This document shows, in pieces, positions 17,083-26,684 of a DNA stretch of 64,000 nucleotides; positions within the stretch are counted from its first letter, which is position 1, and the number at the start of each line of letters is the position of its first letter. Source of the stretch: Nonomuraea pusilla (GTDB lineage Bacteria; Actinomycetota; Actinomycetes; Streptosporangiales; Streptosporangiaceae); NCBI RefSeq assembly GCF_900109355.1, contig NZ_FOBF01000029.1, forward strand, positions 25,571 to 89,570, read 5' to 3'. A model generated the notes under the pieces. The model searched no databases. It was not told the DNA's origin and worked only from the letters and a program-made list of their open reading frames with translations. The translations under genes and the position numbers were made by a program.

Positions 17083-19491
17083 GTGGGCGGGCGAGATGTC
17101 CTGCGGTCGGGGTGGGCGCCCGCGCTGGTCGTGGTCGCCGGCGCGGTCGCGGTCCTGCACGCGTACGGTGTGCCGCCGCTCCGGTCGGCCCTGTTCGGCC
17201 TGCACCTGGCCGCCGCGGTCGCGCTCCCCGGCCTGCTGCTGTGGCGCATGCTGCGCGGCCGGCCCGGCCCGATCGGGCTGGACGTCGCGGCGGGCGTCGT
17301 GCTGGGTTCGGCCGTGGAGACCCTGGCCTACCTGGTGGCGCGCTGGGCGGGAGCGCCGCGGGCGTTCCTGCTGTGGGCCGCCGTCGTGATCGCCGCGTCC
17401 GTCGCGGTCCCGGGGCTGCGCCGCAGCTGGAGGGGGCCGGGGCCGCCGAGCGCCAGGGTGCCCGTCCGGTGGTCGTGGACGGTCGCGGCGTTCGCCGGGC
17501 TGCCCGTCGTCTGGGGCGCGTCCGGGTTCTACCGGGCGCACGGCCTGGCATGGCCGGGCAACGCCGCGCCGTACGTCGACATGCCGTACATCCTGGCCGT
17601 GGCGGGCGAGGTCAGGCACCATGTTCCTCCGGGGAGCCCGGTCGTGGCGGGCGCCCCGCTCGACTACCACTGGTTCGCGTTCGCCGACGTCGCCGCCACC
17701 GGCTGGGCGACGGGCATCGAGCTCCAGACCCTGCTCTACCGGCTGTGGCCGCTCCCGCTGACGGCCGCGTTCGCGGTGCTGCTGGCCTTCACCGCGCGCG
17801 AGCTCACCGGCCGGTGGTGGACGGGCCCCGCCGCGCTGGCCGTGACCTGCCTGGTGGCGGCGCCCAACCCGGTCGGCTGGACGGCGCACCTGCTCCCCTC
17901 GGGCGCGGTGCTCGACGGCACCATCTGGGTGAGCCCGTCCCAGACGTTCGGCACGGCGGTGTTCGCCCTGGTGGTGTTCCTGCTGGCCGAGGTCCTGCGC
18001 GCCGAGGGGCGGGTCCGTACGGGGACGTGGGTGGCGCTGGCCCTGCTGCTGGTGACGGTGGCGGGGGCGAAGGCGACGTACCTGCCGCTCCTGCTGGCGG
18101 GCCTGGCGGTCGTCATCGTCACCCGGCGCACGGCGTGGGCGTGGCGCCGCGGGCCCCGGCCCCGCGTGCGGGCGGAGCCGCGGCGGCCCGCGTGGGTGGC
18201 GGCGGCGCTCACCGCGGGCTGCCTGGCGGGCGCGCAGGCCGTGCTGTACGGCAAGGCGACGGGCCTGCTGACGCTCGAACCCCTCGCCGCGGTCCAGGCC
18301 GCGATCGACCAGGCGGGGCTGCGGCCCGGCACGCACGCTGCGGGGTTGACGTGGGCGATGGCGGCGGCGCTGCCGGCCTCCTGGGCGCTGATCTGGATGG
18401 GAGCGGCCGGAGCCCTGCTCAGGAGGGAGCCCCGCAGCGATCCGGCCTGCCGGCTGCTGCTCGGGGTCGGCGGGGCGGGGGCCTGCGCGACGCTGCTGCT
18501 GTCCCATGTGGCGGCGGGGCAGTTCTACTTCGTCCAGGCGGCGCGGCCCTGCCTGGCGCTGGCGGCGGTGTGGGGCGTCGCCGCGGTGATCCCCGCCCGC
18601 CTGCCCCGACTCCAGCGGGCCGTCCTGGTCGCGGCGGGTCTGGCGGGGGCGCTGAGCACCCAGGTGATCGCGGCGGCGGGCGGCTCGGACGCGCCGGCGA
18701 CCGGGGACGGGGCGGCCCGCCTCGTCGCCCTCTCCTACCTCGCGCTCGGCTGCGTGCTGGTGGCGGGCGCGGCCGGCGTCGCCGCCGCCGGGCGGTGGTT
18801 CCCGGCGCTCCGCGGCGTGACCCTGCCCGCGGCGTTCGTCCTCGCGGCCGGCTCCGGGCTGCCCGCCGCCTGGCCCGAGCGGGCCCTGCTGGCGTTCGAG
18901 ATGTGGCCGATGCGGGGCTCCGCGCAGATCCCCGACGGCGCCGTACGCGCCGCCCGGTGGCTGCGCGGCCATTCCCGTCCCGGCGACGTCGTGGCGACGA
19001 ACATCCCGTGCACGCCCCGGTCCGCCGCCTGCCGCAGCAGAACCTTCTGGCTGTCGGCCTACAGCGAGCGCCGCGTCCTCGTCGAAGGCTGGGGATACAC
19101 CACCCTGGGCAACCTGGAGGCGCGGCGGCTGGGCGTCGGCCTCGACACGGTGCCGTTCTGGGACCGGCGGCGGCTGGCGGACAACGCCGCCGCCTTCCTG
19201 ACGCCCTCCCCCGCGACGATCGGCCGGCTGCGCGACGCGTACGGGGTGCGGTGGCTGTTCGTCAACGACCTGTCCGCGACGAGGGCCGATCCCGCTCTCG
19301 GCCGCTACGCGGTCCGCCGCTTCCTGTCCGGTCACTGCGCCGTCTACGAGATCCCCGCCGGCGCCCCGGCAGACGTCCGCGGGGCGGGGGCCGGGCTGGT
19401 GCGTCTCCTCCCTGCCCGGCCGGTTCAGGTCGCTCTCCGGCCGTCCGGCTCCCGCCTCGCCAGCCCCTGGGCGAGCAGGGTGCTCCCGTAG
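17083..19491 (+). CDS. Large polytopic membrane protein, GT-C glycosyltransferase-like
   Basis: An 802-residue protein with at least twelve hydrophobic helices over residues 1-600 and an extracytoplasmic C-terminal region of about 190 residues. The second third contains an extended loop with a conserved acidic and aromatic patch (YVDMPYILAVAGE, APLDYHWFAFADV) and the tail has AARWLRGHSRPGDVVATN and WLFVNDLS, features seen in actinomycete relatives of the GT-C superfamily that move sugars from polyprenyl phosphates to the cell surface. The donor and acceptor are unknown. I chose GTG 17083, nine bases after GGAAGG; longer starts lack a ribosome site. Its last 67 bases overlap the convergent transporter gene. 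Confidence 0.75.
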   Translation: MGGRDVLRSGWAPALVVVAGAVAVLHAYGVPPLRSALFGLHLAAAVALPGLLLWRMLRGRPGPIGLDVAAGVVLGSAVETLAYLVARWAGAPRAFLLWAAVVIAASVAVPGLRRSWRGPGPPSARVPVRWSWTVAAFAGLPVVWGASGFYRAHGLAWPGNAAPYVDMPYILAVAGEVRHHVPPGSPVVAGAPLDYHWFAFADVAATGWATGIELQTLLYRLWPLPLTAAFAVLLAFTARELTGRWWTGPAALAVTCLVAAPNPVGWTAHLLPSGAVLDGTIWVSPSQTFGTAVFALVVFLLAEVLRAEGRVRTGTWVALALLLVTVAGAKATYLPLLLAGLAVVIVTRRTAWAWRRGPRPRVRAEPRRPAWVAAALTAGCLAGAQAVLYGKATGLLTLEPLAAVQAAIDQAGLRPGTHAAGLTWAMAAALPASWALIWMGAAGALLRREPRSDPACRLLLGVGGAGACATLLLSHVAAGQFYFVQAARPCLALAAVWGVAAVIPARLPRLQRAVLVAAGLAGALSTQVIAAAGGSDAPATGDGAARLVALSYLALGCVLVAGAAGVAAAGRWFPALRGVTLPAAFVLAAGSGLPAAWPERALLAFEMWPMRGSAQIPDGAVRAARWLRGHSRPGDVVATNIPCTPRSAACRSRTFWLSAYSERRVLVEGWGYTTLGNLEARRLGVGLDTVPFWDRRRLADNAAAFLTPSPATIGRLRDAYGVRWLFVNDLSATRADPALGRYAVRRFLSGHCAVYEIPAGAPADVRGAGAGLVRLLPARPVQVALRPSGSRLASPWASRVLP

Positions 19492-20285
19492 AGGATCAGC
19501 ACGACGCCCGCCGTCTCCAGGACGATCCATCCCCCGGTCCTGATCTCCTCTCCGAAGATCGTGATGCCGTACAGCACGCTGGCGACGGGGTCGCTGACGG
19601 TCAGCGCCGGCTGGGCGGCGAGGAGGGGCCCGCTGTGGAGCGCGTGCTGCAGGAGGACGAAGCTGCACAGCCCCGCGCCGACCATCGCGTACGGCTGCCA
19701 CGAGGTGACGAGGGCCGGCGCGTCCCGCTGGAACAGCGAGGTGGTCTGCTTGATGAAGGTCGCGGTGAAGGCGAAGCCGATGCCGGCGGCGACCCCGAGC
19801 GTCGCCGCCCGGGGCGCGGCGGCGAGGAACCGCGCGGCGGCGACCAGGGCCGCGAGCACCGCGACGGTCACCACGGCGGCCGGCAGCTGGGCGGCGGGCG
19901 CGACGACGGCCCCCGTCCCGCGCGGCGCGGCCGTGGCGAGGAAGGTCGCGAGCCCTGCCGTCACCAGGCCGGTGGCCAGCCACGACCGCGCGTCCAGGCC
20001 GCTCCGCGACACCAGCGACACCAGGATCATGGTGAAGGGCAGCTCGGTGACGAGGAGGGGCTGCACCAGGGCGAGCTGCCCGGCGGACAGGGCCACCGCC
20101 TGGAAGACGAACCCGGCGATGAGCGCACCGACCCCGGCGAGCCACACGGGACGGCGGAGCAGGTCCACGATGAGGGTGGGGCTGAGGACGGGGTGCCGCG
20201 GCTCGTCGCGGGCCGCCCGCCGCTGCAGGACGGACGCCGCCGCGTTGGCGACCGCGGCGAGCAGCGCGCAGACGACCGCCGTCAC
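19425..20285 (-). CDS. DMT-superfamily transporter, second of a coupled pair
   Basis: A 286-residue membrane protein with ten predicted helices arranged as two five-helix EamA-like halves, the drug/metabolite transporter layout. Substrate unknown. The GTG start at 20285 overlaps the stop of the upstream transporter gene (GTGA), with AGGAGGG just ahead, so the pair is translationally coupled and may work as a heterodimer or in tandem. Its 3' end overlaps the convergent GT-C-like gene by 67 bases. Confidence 0.82.
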   Translation of the reverse strand: MTAVVCALLAAVANAAASVLQRRAARDEPRHPVLSPTLIVDLLRRPVWLAGVGALIAGFVFQAVALSAGQLALVQPLLVTELPFTMILVSLVSRSGLDARSWLATGLVTAGLATFLATAAPRGTGAVVAPAAQLPAAVVTVAVLAALVAAARFLAAAPRAATLGVAAGIGFAFTATFIKQTTSLFQRDAPALVTSWQPYAMVGAGLCSFVLLQHALHSGPLLAAQPALTVSDPVASVLYGITIFGEEIRTGGWIVLETAGVVLILYGSTLLAQGLARREPDGRRAT

Positions 20286-21160
20286 CGGCCCTCCTCGCCC
20301 TGCCGTCCCGAGTCGCTCTTGGCGAGGAACGGCGACCGGCCGAGGATGACGATCCCCGCGACCAGCGCGACCAGGCCCCCGACCGCGCCCGCCAGCGCGT
20401 GGACGTCGACCCGCAGATGCTCCCTGAAGATCGCGACGCCCAGCACGATGCCGGTGATCGGCTCGGCCGCCGTGGCGGCGGGCAGCGAGATCCGCAACGG
20501 CGCGGCGTCGAAGGCGCTCTGGTTCAGCAGGATGCCGACGACCGCCACGACCGGAAGCGCGTACGGGGGCCAGCTGGCGGCCAGCGCCTGCACTCCGTGC
20601 TCGAGCGTGAGCAGCGAGCCACGGGTCAGGGCGTCCTGGAGCCCGTACAGCACGCCCGCGGCGGCGGCGAGCAGCATCGCCCGCGTCCTGATGCCGGTGT
20701 GGAGCGCGACCACGACCAGCCCGGCCGTCACCGCCAGCACCGCGACCACCGCGATCCAGGTCATCGACATGGGGGGCGGCACCCTGCCTCCGTGCGGCCG
20801 CGCGGACGCGAGGAAGGCCGCCACCCCGCCGCTGACCAGCACCGCCCCCAGCCACTCCGCGCGGCCGAGCCACTCCTGGTAGACCACGGCGGAGACCGCG
20901 AGCGCGAAGATGAGGCTGGTCGCCAGCAGCGGCTCGACCTGGGCCACGCCGGCCCGCCGCAGCGCGAGCGCGCCGAGCACCTGCCCGCCCGCCATCGTGC
21001 CGATGCCGAACAGCCACAGGCGCTTGTGCATGAGGTGCAGCAGGAGACGGACCTGGAGGATCTCGCCGAGCGGCTCGGTGTACGCGGCGTGCTGCTGGGC
21101 CATGAAGCCGACCCCGATGAGGGCCGCCGCCATGAGGCCGAGCAGCACCGTGAGGATCAT
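20282..21160 (-). CDS. DMT-superfamily transporter, first of a coupled pair
   Basis: A 292-residue, ten-helix protein of the drug/metabolite transporter group. The start (ILTVLLGLMAAALIGVGFM, AQQHAAY, then LLHLMHKRLWLFGIG) recalls the NIPA-like and EamA-like branch of small-molecule and Mg2+ transporters in actinomycetes, but the substrate cannot be read from sequence. The last residues are charged (KSDSGRQGEEGR) and overlap the downstream gene's start. ATG 21160 is the first start in frame; an alternative would shorten the first helix. Confidence 0.82.
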   Translation of the reverse strand: MILTVLLGLMAAALIGVGFMAQQHAAYTEPLGEILQVRLLLHLMHKRLWLFGIGTMAGGQVLGALALRRAGVAQVEPLLATSLIFALAVSAVVYQEWLGRAEWLGAVLVSGGVAAFLASARPHGGRVPPPMSMTWIAVVAVLAVTAGLVVVALHTGIRTRAMLLAAAAGVLYGLQDALTRGSLLTLEHGVQALAASWPPYALPVVAVVGILLNQSAFDAAPLRISLPAATAAEPITGIVLGVAIFREHLRVDVHALAGAVGGLVALVAGIVILGRSPFLAKSDSGRQGEEGR

Positions 21161-21325
21161 GTCGGGTGGACGTCCCGCCCGCGAGCACCACCTCCCGGGC
21201 GCCGCGCACGCCGGCCGCCCGGGCGCCCGCCCGGTCCGGCCCGTGCTCTCCCCGTCACCACGACGACCCGGGATCTGCTCCGCTTCATGTACGTCCCCCC
21301 TGCTCCCGGGCCGCTACCCGGGCAG

Positions 21326-21347
21326 GCCGGCCCCACACGGGGCCGGC
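21326..21347 (-). terminator. Hairpin after the MFS gene
   Basis: A perfect 9-bp stem (GCCGGCCCC / GGGGCCGGC) with loop ACAC lies 27 bases past the stop of the minus-strand MFS gene. There is no T run, as is common in high-GC actinomycetes. Confidence 0.5.
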
Positions 21348-21373
21348 GCCGGCCGGCCGCGGGTTCGCGGGGC

Positions 21374-22840
21374 TCAACGGGTGCTCTCCTCGGAGGCGGC
21401 GGCGGTCGCGACGTCCCGCGCGTACGTGTGCCGCGCCCGCCACAGGATGACGCCGTTGGCCGCCAACGGCGCCAGCATGATGAGGAAGGCGTATTCCAGG
21501 CCGCTCGCCGGGCTCGCGGGGTCGCTGAGCATGTCCACGGCGAACCCGAACACGAGGGGCGAGCCCGCCTCCGCGCCCATCCTCAGGAACGTCCGGGTGC
21601 TCTCCGCGCGTCCCCAGAGCCGGAAGTGCATCACGTCGAGGCGGGCGGCGTCCAGCGGGGGGTTGGCCGCCGCCAGCGCGAACGCCCCGGCCGTGTACAG
21701 GGGGATCGCCGCCGCGAGTGACGTGGTGATGATCGCGGGCAGGAACACCGCCACCGCGACGACGCAGGCCCACCCGGGCACGACGACGCGCGCGTCCGTA
21801 CGCCTGCGCCGCATCAGCCGGTCGGCCAGGCGTCCCCCGCACAGCACCCCGGCGAGGGCGCCGAGGCCGACGATCGGGATCAGCAGGCTCACCTCCACCT
21901 TGCCCAGGCCGTAGTGCCCGCTGACGAACTCGACGGTGAACGTGCGCAGCCCGGCGAAGAAGAAGTAGCCGAGCGCCGACGCGACGATCAGCAGCCGGTT
22001 GGTGGGGATCAGCAGCGTGTACACCACCGCGTGCCACAGGGGCATCCGCGCGGGGTCGCGGTGCAGGACCAGCGCCGGGTCCGGCGCGATCGCCCGCCGC
22101 TTCACCACCTCCCGCGCGAGATCGTCCCTCCTGGCGCCCTTGCGGCGGCGCGATCGGTGCCGCCATCCTTCCGGTTCCATGCGGCTCTGTCCGCCCCGCG
22201 CCGGCTCGGCGAGCCCGCACTTGACCGTCCAGAACAGGGCGAGCCCGATCAGGGCGAGGAAGCAGAACGACAGACGCCACGTCAGCAGGTAACCGAGGTC
22301 CCCGATCACCATCAGCCCGAAACCGGCGCCGACCATCTCACCGGCCAGGATGAAGCCGTAGATCCGGCCGCGCTCGGCGACCGGGAAGTAGTCGCCGACC
22401 AGCGAGGAGATGGTCGGCCCGCTCGTCGCGCTGACCGCCCCCAGCGCCACCCTCGAACACAGCAGCATCTCGAACGACCCCGACAGGCCGCCTGCCGCCA
22501 TCGCCGCGGCCCACAGCGCGATGCTCACGAGCAGCAGCCGCACCCGGTTCACCCTGTCGGTCAGCAGGCCGACGGGCAGCGCCGCCAGCGCCCCCGCGCC
22601 GGAGGAGACGGCGACCAGCGCCCCCACCTCGGTCTCGTTGATGCCCAGGTCCTGCCGGAGCGCCGGAGCGAGCGCTCCCACCATCCCCTTGTCGGCGGAG
22701 TCGAGGGCGAGCACGCAGGCGAGAATGACGATCACCTGGGCGCGGGCCCGGCCCCCCACCACGGTCGCCAGGCGGCGCAGCAGCACGTCCGCGGCCCTGT
22801 CGGCGAGGCCGCGGTCATCGCGTCCGGCACGTCGGGCCAT
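21374..22840 (-). CDS. MFS transporter
   Basis: A 488-residue major facilitator protein. Twelve helices are visible, with ACVLALDSADKGMVGALAPAL in helix 1, the loop 2-3 motif GLLTDRVNRVRLL (a variant of GxLaDrxGrk) and the second-half counterpart GRLADRLMRRRR. The central cytoplasmic loop is long and basic (residues about 215-275). The overall pattern resembles Spinster/SLC63-like MFS proteins in actinomycetes. Substrate unknown. No ribosome site is obvious at ATG 22840, so the true start may be slightly downstream. It is a single-gene unit ending in a hairpin. Confidence 0.85.
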   Translation of the reverse strand: MARRAGRDDRGLADRAADVLLRRLATVVGGRARAQVIVILACVLALDSADKGMVGALAPALRQDLGINETEVGALVAVSSGAGALAALPVGLLTDRVNRVRLLLVSIALWAAAMAAGGLSGSFEMLLCSRVALGAVSATSGPTISSLVGDYFPVAERGRIYGFILAGEMVGAGFGLMVIGDLGYLLTWRLSFCFLALIGLALFWTVKCGLAEPARGGQSRMEPEGWRHRSRRRKGARRDDLAREVVKRRAIAPDPALVLHRDPARMPLWHAVVYTLLIPTNRLLIVASALGYFFFAGLRTFTVEFVSGHYGLGKVEVSLLIPIVGLGALAGVLCGGRLADRLMRRRRTDARVVVPGWACVVAVAVFLPAIITTSLAAAIPLYTAGAFALAAANPPLDAARLDVMHFRLWGRAESTRTFLRMGAEAGSPLVFGFAVDMLSDPASPASGLEYAFLIMLAPLAANGVILWRARHTYARDVATAAASEESTR

Positions 22841-23016
22841 CGGGCGAGGACCACTCGAAGCTCATGCCCCTGCTCCCGGCTCCGTCCGGAGCGGGGCGGG
22901 CGTCCCACCTCTCGTCCACCGTCGCCGCACGTCGGCCCCCCTTCCCACGGAGGGGAGGCTGCCGCACGTCCGGCCTGGTCGCCCCCACAGTGCGCACTAC
23001 CCAGGGCCGGGCCGCT

Positions 23017-24648
23017 CTATCCGGAGGCGAGGTCGCGGCGGCGGAGGCCGTACAGGCCGAGGACGGCCAGCAGGGCGGCGAGCCCGGTCAGCACGGCGGC
23101 GGCCACCGGGGCGGACGCGCCGAGAGGGTGCCAGGGCAGGTAGGACAGGACCGAGGTGCCGGTCAGCCATTCCGGGACGCCCCAGTAGGGTCCGAAGACC
23201 TGGACGAGCGCGCTGTACAGGAACACGGCCCAGGCCAGGCCGAGCGCTCGCGGGGCGAGCCCGAGCAGCGCGGCGGCGACGGCGAGCAGCACCAGCGCCT
23301 CGGGCAGGCGGAGCAGGCTCGCCCGGACGACCTCTCCGGCGAGGCCGGGCTCGCCGGTCGAGGCGGCGGCGCCGATGCCGAGCCCGGCGCCGTACACCGC
23401 CAGCAGCAGGGCCGCGCCGAGCGCGGAGACCAGCAGGGACGAGGCGTACCAGGCCGATCTGCCGGTCGGCCCGGCCAGCACCGCGCCGGCGAGGCCGCGC
23501 AGCTCCTCCGTCCGCAGCCGGACGACCGACAGCAGGGCGAAGACGCAGGTGTAGAGGGAGCCGGTGAACACCATGAGGCTGACCCAGGCCCGTCCGAGGT
23601 CCGCCCCCGGGGGGAAGATCGCCAGATCGGTGGTCGCCATCGCGCCGGTCATGCCTCCCAGGACGATCCCGACCGCGAGGAACGCGCCCGCCCACCAGCC
23701 GATCGCGGCCCGCTGGAGCCGCAGGGCGAGCGTGAACGACGACCGCAGCCAGGACGGCGCCTCCGCGTGACCGGGACGCGGTGTCACCAGGGCGGCGCCG
23801 AGGTCCCTGCGGCCGGCCACGGCGTAGGCGGCCGCGGCCAGGAGCGCGGCGACCAGCACCGGCAGCGCGAGCGGCCACCAGCGGTCGCCCGCCAGCACCC
23901 GGGTCTGCTGCGACCAGCCGATGGGCGACAGCCAGAAGACCGGTCCGCCCTCCTGGTCCTGCAGCGCGCCGGCGCCGCGGACGACCCAGGCGGCGAAGAG
24001 CGTCACGCCCGCCATGCCGGCGGCGGCCCTGGGCTGCTCGGTGATCTGCGCGGTGACGGCGGTGACCGCCGCGAACACCAGCCCCGCCGCGGCGAGGGAC
24101 GCGCCGAACAGCAGCGCGCCGCCGGCGGGGAAGCCGACGCCGATCGCCCCTGCGGCGGCGAGGACGGCGAGCACGACATCGGCCAGCAGCGCGACGATCA
24201 GGGCGGCGGTGAGCTGGGCGTGCCGTCCGACGACGGCCGCCCGGATGAGCTCCGCGTGGCCCGTCTGCTCCTCGGCACGGGTGTGCCGGGTGACGAGCAG
24301 GATGTTCATCAGCCCGGCGGCCAGCAGGAACTCCACCCAGTAGGCGGCCAGGAAGTAGCTCTGCGAGGTGACGGGCTCGTCGCCGAAGACGGGCCCGGCG
24401 AGCACCCGCATGTACGAACCCTTGATCATCTGTGCGGCTTCCGCCCTGCTCTCCGGCGTCGGCGCCACGATCGTCGCGGCCGCGTGGTAGAAGCGCGGGA
24501 TCATCGCGGTGATGGCGATCAGCCAGATGGGCAGCTTGACGCGGTCGCGGCGCAGCGCCAGGCGGGCCAGGGCGAAGGCGCCGGTGAGGTGGCCGCCGGC
24601 CGTCCTGGACCCGGCGCGGCCGCGCGCGGAGGTGAGGGTGGCGGTCAC
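23017..24648 (-). CDS. ABC exporter permease (large, two-domain type)
   Basis: A 543-residue membrane protein with twelve helices, laid out as two six-helix halves. Features such as GSYMRVLAGPVFGDEP and RAEEQTGHAELIRAAVVGR fit the actinomycete ABC permeases related to the TetR-linked polyketide/antibiotic exporters. GTG 24648 overlaps the stop of the ATPase gene (GTGA), so the two subunits are coupled. Together with the ATPase it would form a full exporter in the cell membrane. Because the unit sits with an SDR gene and a divergent regulator, its substrate may be a small toxic or signalling compound. Confidence 0.87.
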   Translation of the reverse strand: MTATLTSARGRAGSRTAGGHLTGAFALARLALRRDRVKLPIWLIAITAMIPRFYHAAATIVAPTPESRAEAAQMIKGSYMRVLAGPVFGDEPVTSQSYFLAAYWVEFLLAAGLMNILLVTRHTRAEEQTGHAELIRAAVVGRHAQLTAALIVALLADVVLAVLAAAGAIGVGFPAGGALLFGASLAAAGLVFAAVTAVTAQITEQPRAAAGMAGVTLFAAWVVRGAGALQDQEGGPVFWLSPIGWSQQTRVLAGDRWWPLALPVLVAALLAAAAYAVAGRRDLGAALVTPRPGHAEAPSWLRSSFTLALRLQRAAIGWWAGAFLAVGIVLGGMTGAMATTDLAIFPPGADLGRAWVSLMVFTGSLYTCVFALLSVVRLRTEELRGLAGAVLAGPTGRSAWYASSLLVSALGAALLLAVYGAGLGIGAAASTGEPGLAGEVVRASLLRLPEALVLLAVAAALLGLAPRALGLAWAVFLYSALVQVFGPYWGVPEWLTGTSVLSYLPWHPLGASAPVAAAVLTGLAALLAVLGLYGLRRRDLASG

Positions 24649-25538
24649 GCCGCCTCCTTGACGCCGTAGTGCCGCAGCATGAGCTCCTCCAGCGTCGGCG
24701 GGTGGCTGACCAGCGAGCGGACGCCGAAGCCGGCCAGGTGGCGGACGGCGGCGTCGAGGTGCTCGCTGTCCACGCTGAACCGCACGTTCTCGCCGTCGGC
24801 GGCCGGGGCGTGCACGCCGGGCAGCCGGTCCAGGCCGGTGACCGGGGCGGCGGTGGTGGCGACGATCGTGGTGCGGGTCAGGTGCCGCAGCCGCTCCAGG
24901 GTGCCCGACTCCACGGCTCTGCCCGACCGGATGATGGTGACGCGGTCGGCGAGGTTCTCGACCTGGGCGAGGATGTGACTGGACAGCAGGATGGTGTGGC
25001 CGGCGGCCTTGGCCTCGGCCACGACCTGCTGGAACACCGCCTCCATCAGCGGGTCGAGACCGGTGGTGGGCTCGTCCAGGATGAGCAGGTCCACGTCGGC
25101 GGCGAAGGCGGAGACGAGGGCGACCTTCTGGCGGTTGCCCTTCGAGTAGGTACGCGCCTTCTTCCGCGGGTCCAGCTCGAACCGTTCGATCAGCTCGTTC
25201 CTGCGCCTGGCGTCGAGGCCGCCGCGCAGGCGGCCGAGGACGTCGATGGCCTCTCCTCCGGTCAGGTTGGGCCACAGCTCCACGTCGCCCGGCACGTACG
25301 CCAGCCGGCGGTGCAGGGCCACGGCGTCGTCCCAGGGGTCGCCGCCCAGCACCCGGGCGCTGCCGGAGGTGGCGCGGATCAGGCCCAGCAGGATCCGGAT
25401 GGCGGTGCTCTTGCCCGCGCCGTTCGGGCCGAGGAAGCCGTGCACCTCGCCGGTTCGCACGGTGAGGTCGAGGCCGTCGAGGGCGCGGACCGGCCCGTAG
25501 GCCTTGACCAGCCCGGTGACGGCGATGGCAGCTGTCAT
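24645..25538 (-). CDS. ABC exporter ATP-binding subunit
   Basis: A 297-residue ATPase of the drug-exporter type. Walker A is GPNGAGKST, the Q-loop lies in RRLAYVPGDVELWPN, the signature is YSKGNRQKVALVSAF (a YSKGN variant rather than LSGGQ, common in this subfamily), Walker B is LLILDEPTTGLD, and the H-loop is LSSHIL. The C-terminal 85 residues form the extra domain typical of DrrA-like proteins. I chose ATG 25538, six bases after GGAG, over GTG 25550. It lies 36 bases after the SDR gene and overlaps the permease, forming a three-gene operon. Confidence 0.9.
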   Translation of the reverse strand: MTAAIAVTGLVKAYGPVRALDGLDLTVRTGEVHGFLGPNGAGKSTAIRILLGLIRATSGSARVLGGDPWDDAVALHRRLAYVPGDVELWPNLTGGEAIDVLGRLRGGLDARRRNELIERFELDPRKKARTYSKGNRQKVALVSAFAADVDLLILDEPTTGLDPLMEAVFQQVVAEAKAAGHTILLSSHILAQVENLADRVTIIRSGRAVESGTLERLRHLTRTTIVATTAAPVTGLDRLPGVHAPAADGENVRFSVDSEHLDAAVRHLAGFGVRSLVSHPPTLEELMLRHYGVKEAA

Positions 25539-25574
25539 GGTGTTCTCCACTCGTGGGATGGTGCTGGACGCCCG

Positions 25575-26402
25575 TCAGGTGAGCGGGCCCGTCACGGCCG
25601 CGTCGAAGTCACGGTCGGAGAGGGTTCTGCGGAGGTTCAGGAGGGCTTCTGCCTGCCAGCCGACGACGTAGCGGGTCTGCGGCCGGTCCGCCTCGATCGC
25701 CTGCCTGATGGTGGTCGCGACCACGGCGGGGTCGGTGGCCTGGTCGCTCTGGTGACCGGCGGGCGCCTCGGCGACGCGGGCCATGGCTTCCGCCATCACG
25801 CCGTACGCCCCATGTCCCGATATTTCCCGCAATTGGCGTGGGGTCTCGGCCTCGAAACCGGTCCTGATGATGCCCGGCTGGATCACGACCACGTCGATGC
25901 CGAACGGCCCGGTCTCCATGCGCAGCGTGTCGGAGAACGCCTCCAGCGCGTGCTTGGAGGCGTAGTACCAGGCGCCCAGCGGGAACGCGAGCTCGCCGCC
26001 GACCGACGACACGTTCACGATCGTCCCCGACTCTTGCCGCCGCATGTGCGGCAGGACCAGCTGGACCAGCCGGGCCGGCGCGAACAGGTTCACCTCGAAC
26101 TCGTCCCGCGCCATCGTCAGCGGCGTGTCCTCCACCGCGCCGTGCAGGACGGCCCCGGCGTTGTTCACCAGCACGTCGATGCGCCCCTGCTCGTCCAGGA
26201 CCGTGCGGACGGCCCGCTGGAGGTGCTCCTCCTCGGTCACGTCCACCGGGAGCGCACGACCCCCGGCCTCGTCGATCGCGGCCATGCGCCCCACCCGGCG
26301 CGCGGCGCCGTACACGACGTGTCCCGCGCGCAGGAGTTCCAGCGCGGTGGCGTGGCCGATGCCGGACGAGGCACCGGTGATCAGGCATACCTTGGCTGCC
26401 AT
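25575..26402 (-). CDS. Short-chain dehydrogenase/reductase
   Basis: A 275-residue cytoplasmic classical SDR. The cofactor motif is TGASSGIG, followed by DVLVNNAG; the active site has Ser in NVSSVGG and YYASK (Tyr-x-x-x-Lys). The region AARRVGRM after strand 2 carries basic residues, favouring NADP(H). ATG 26402 has AAGGAG upstream. It is the first gene of an operon with the ABC exporter, divergent from the MarR-like regulator; in actinomycetes such regulators often control SDR and exporter genes. Substrate unknown. Confidence 0.9.
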   Translation of the reverse strand: MAAKVCLITGASSGIGHATALELLRAGHVVYGAARRVGRMAAIDEAGGRALPVDVTEEEHLQRAVRTVLDEQGRIDVLVNNAGAVLHGAVEDTPLTMARDEFEVNLFAPARLVQLVLPHMRRQESGTIVNVSSVGGELAFPLGAWYYASKHALEAFSDTLRMETGPFGIDVVVIQPGIIRTGFEAETPRQLREISGHGAYGVMAEAMARVAEAPAGHQSDQATDPAVVATTIRQAIEADRPQTRYVVGWQAEALLNLRRTLSDRDFDAAVTGPLT

Positions 26403-26521
26403 GTCAGGATCTCCTTGAGGTTCGACGCCTTGGCGGGACGACACGCCCGCAGGCCGGGTGGACCGGGCACGCTCCGGTCCGCCGCGCGATCGTTCGCGCC
26501 ATGGGAAAGTTACGGACGCCC

Positions 26522-26543
26522 TCGCGCCTTCAGCAAGGCGCGA
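26522..26543. promoter_or_regulatory. Stem-loop in the divergent intergenic region
   Basis: A perfect 9-bp inverted repeat (TCGCGCCTT / AAGGCGCGA) with loop CAGC sits between the divergent SDR and regulator genes. It is too far from either stop to be their terminator; it could be an operator or a leader hairpin. A possible -10 box for the regulator (CATACT, 26645-26650) lies downstream. Confidence 0.35.
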
Positions 26544-26684
26544 AACCTGTCCTCCCAGGTCAGGCACGCGTGATTGGCGTAACGACGGTGACGGCAAATG
26601 CAACATCCTCCGCAAGGTGTCGCAATGAGGTCCGTCCCGGGGGCATACTTGGGCACCCGCGCGACAGACGTGCCAGGAGGACGC

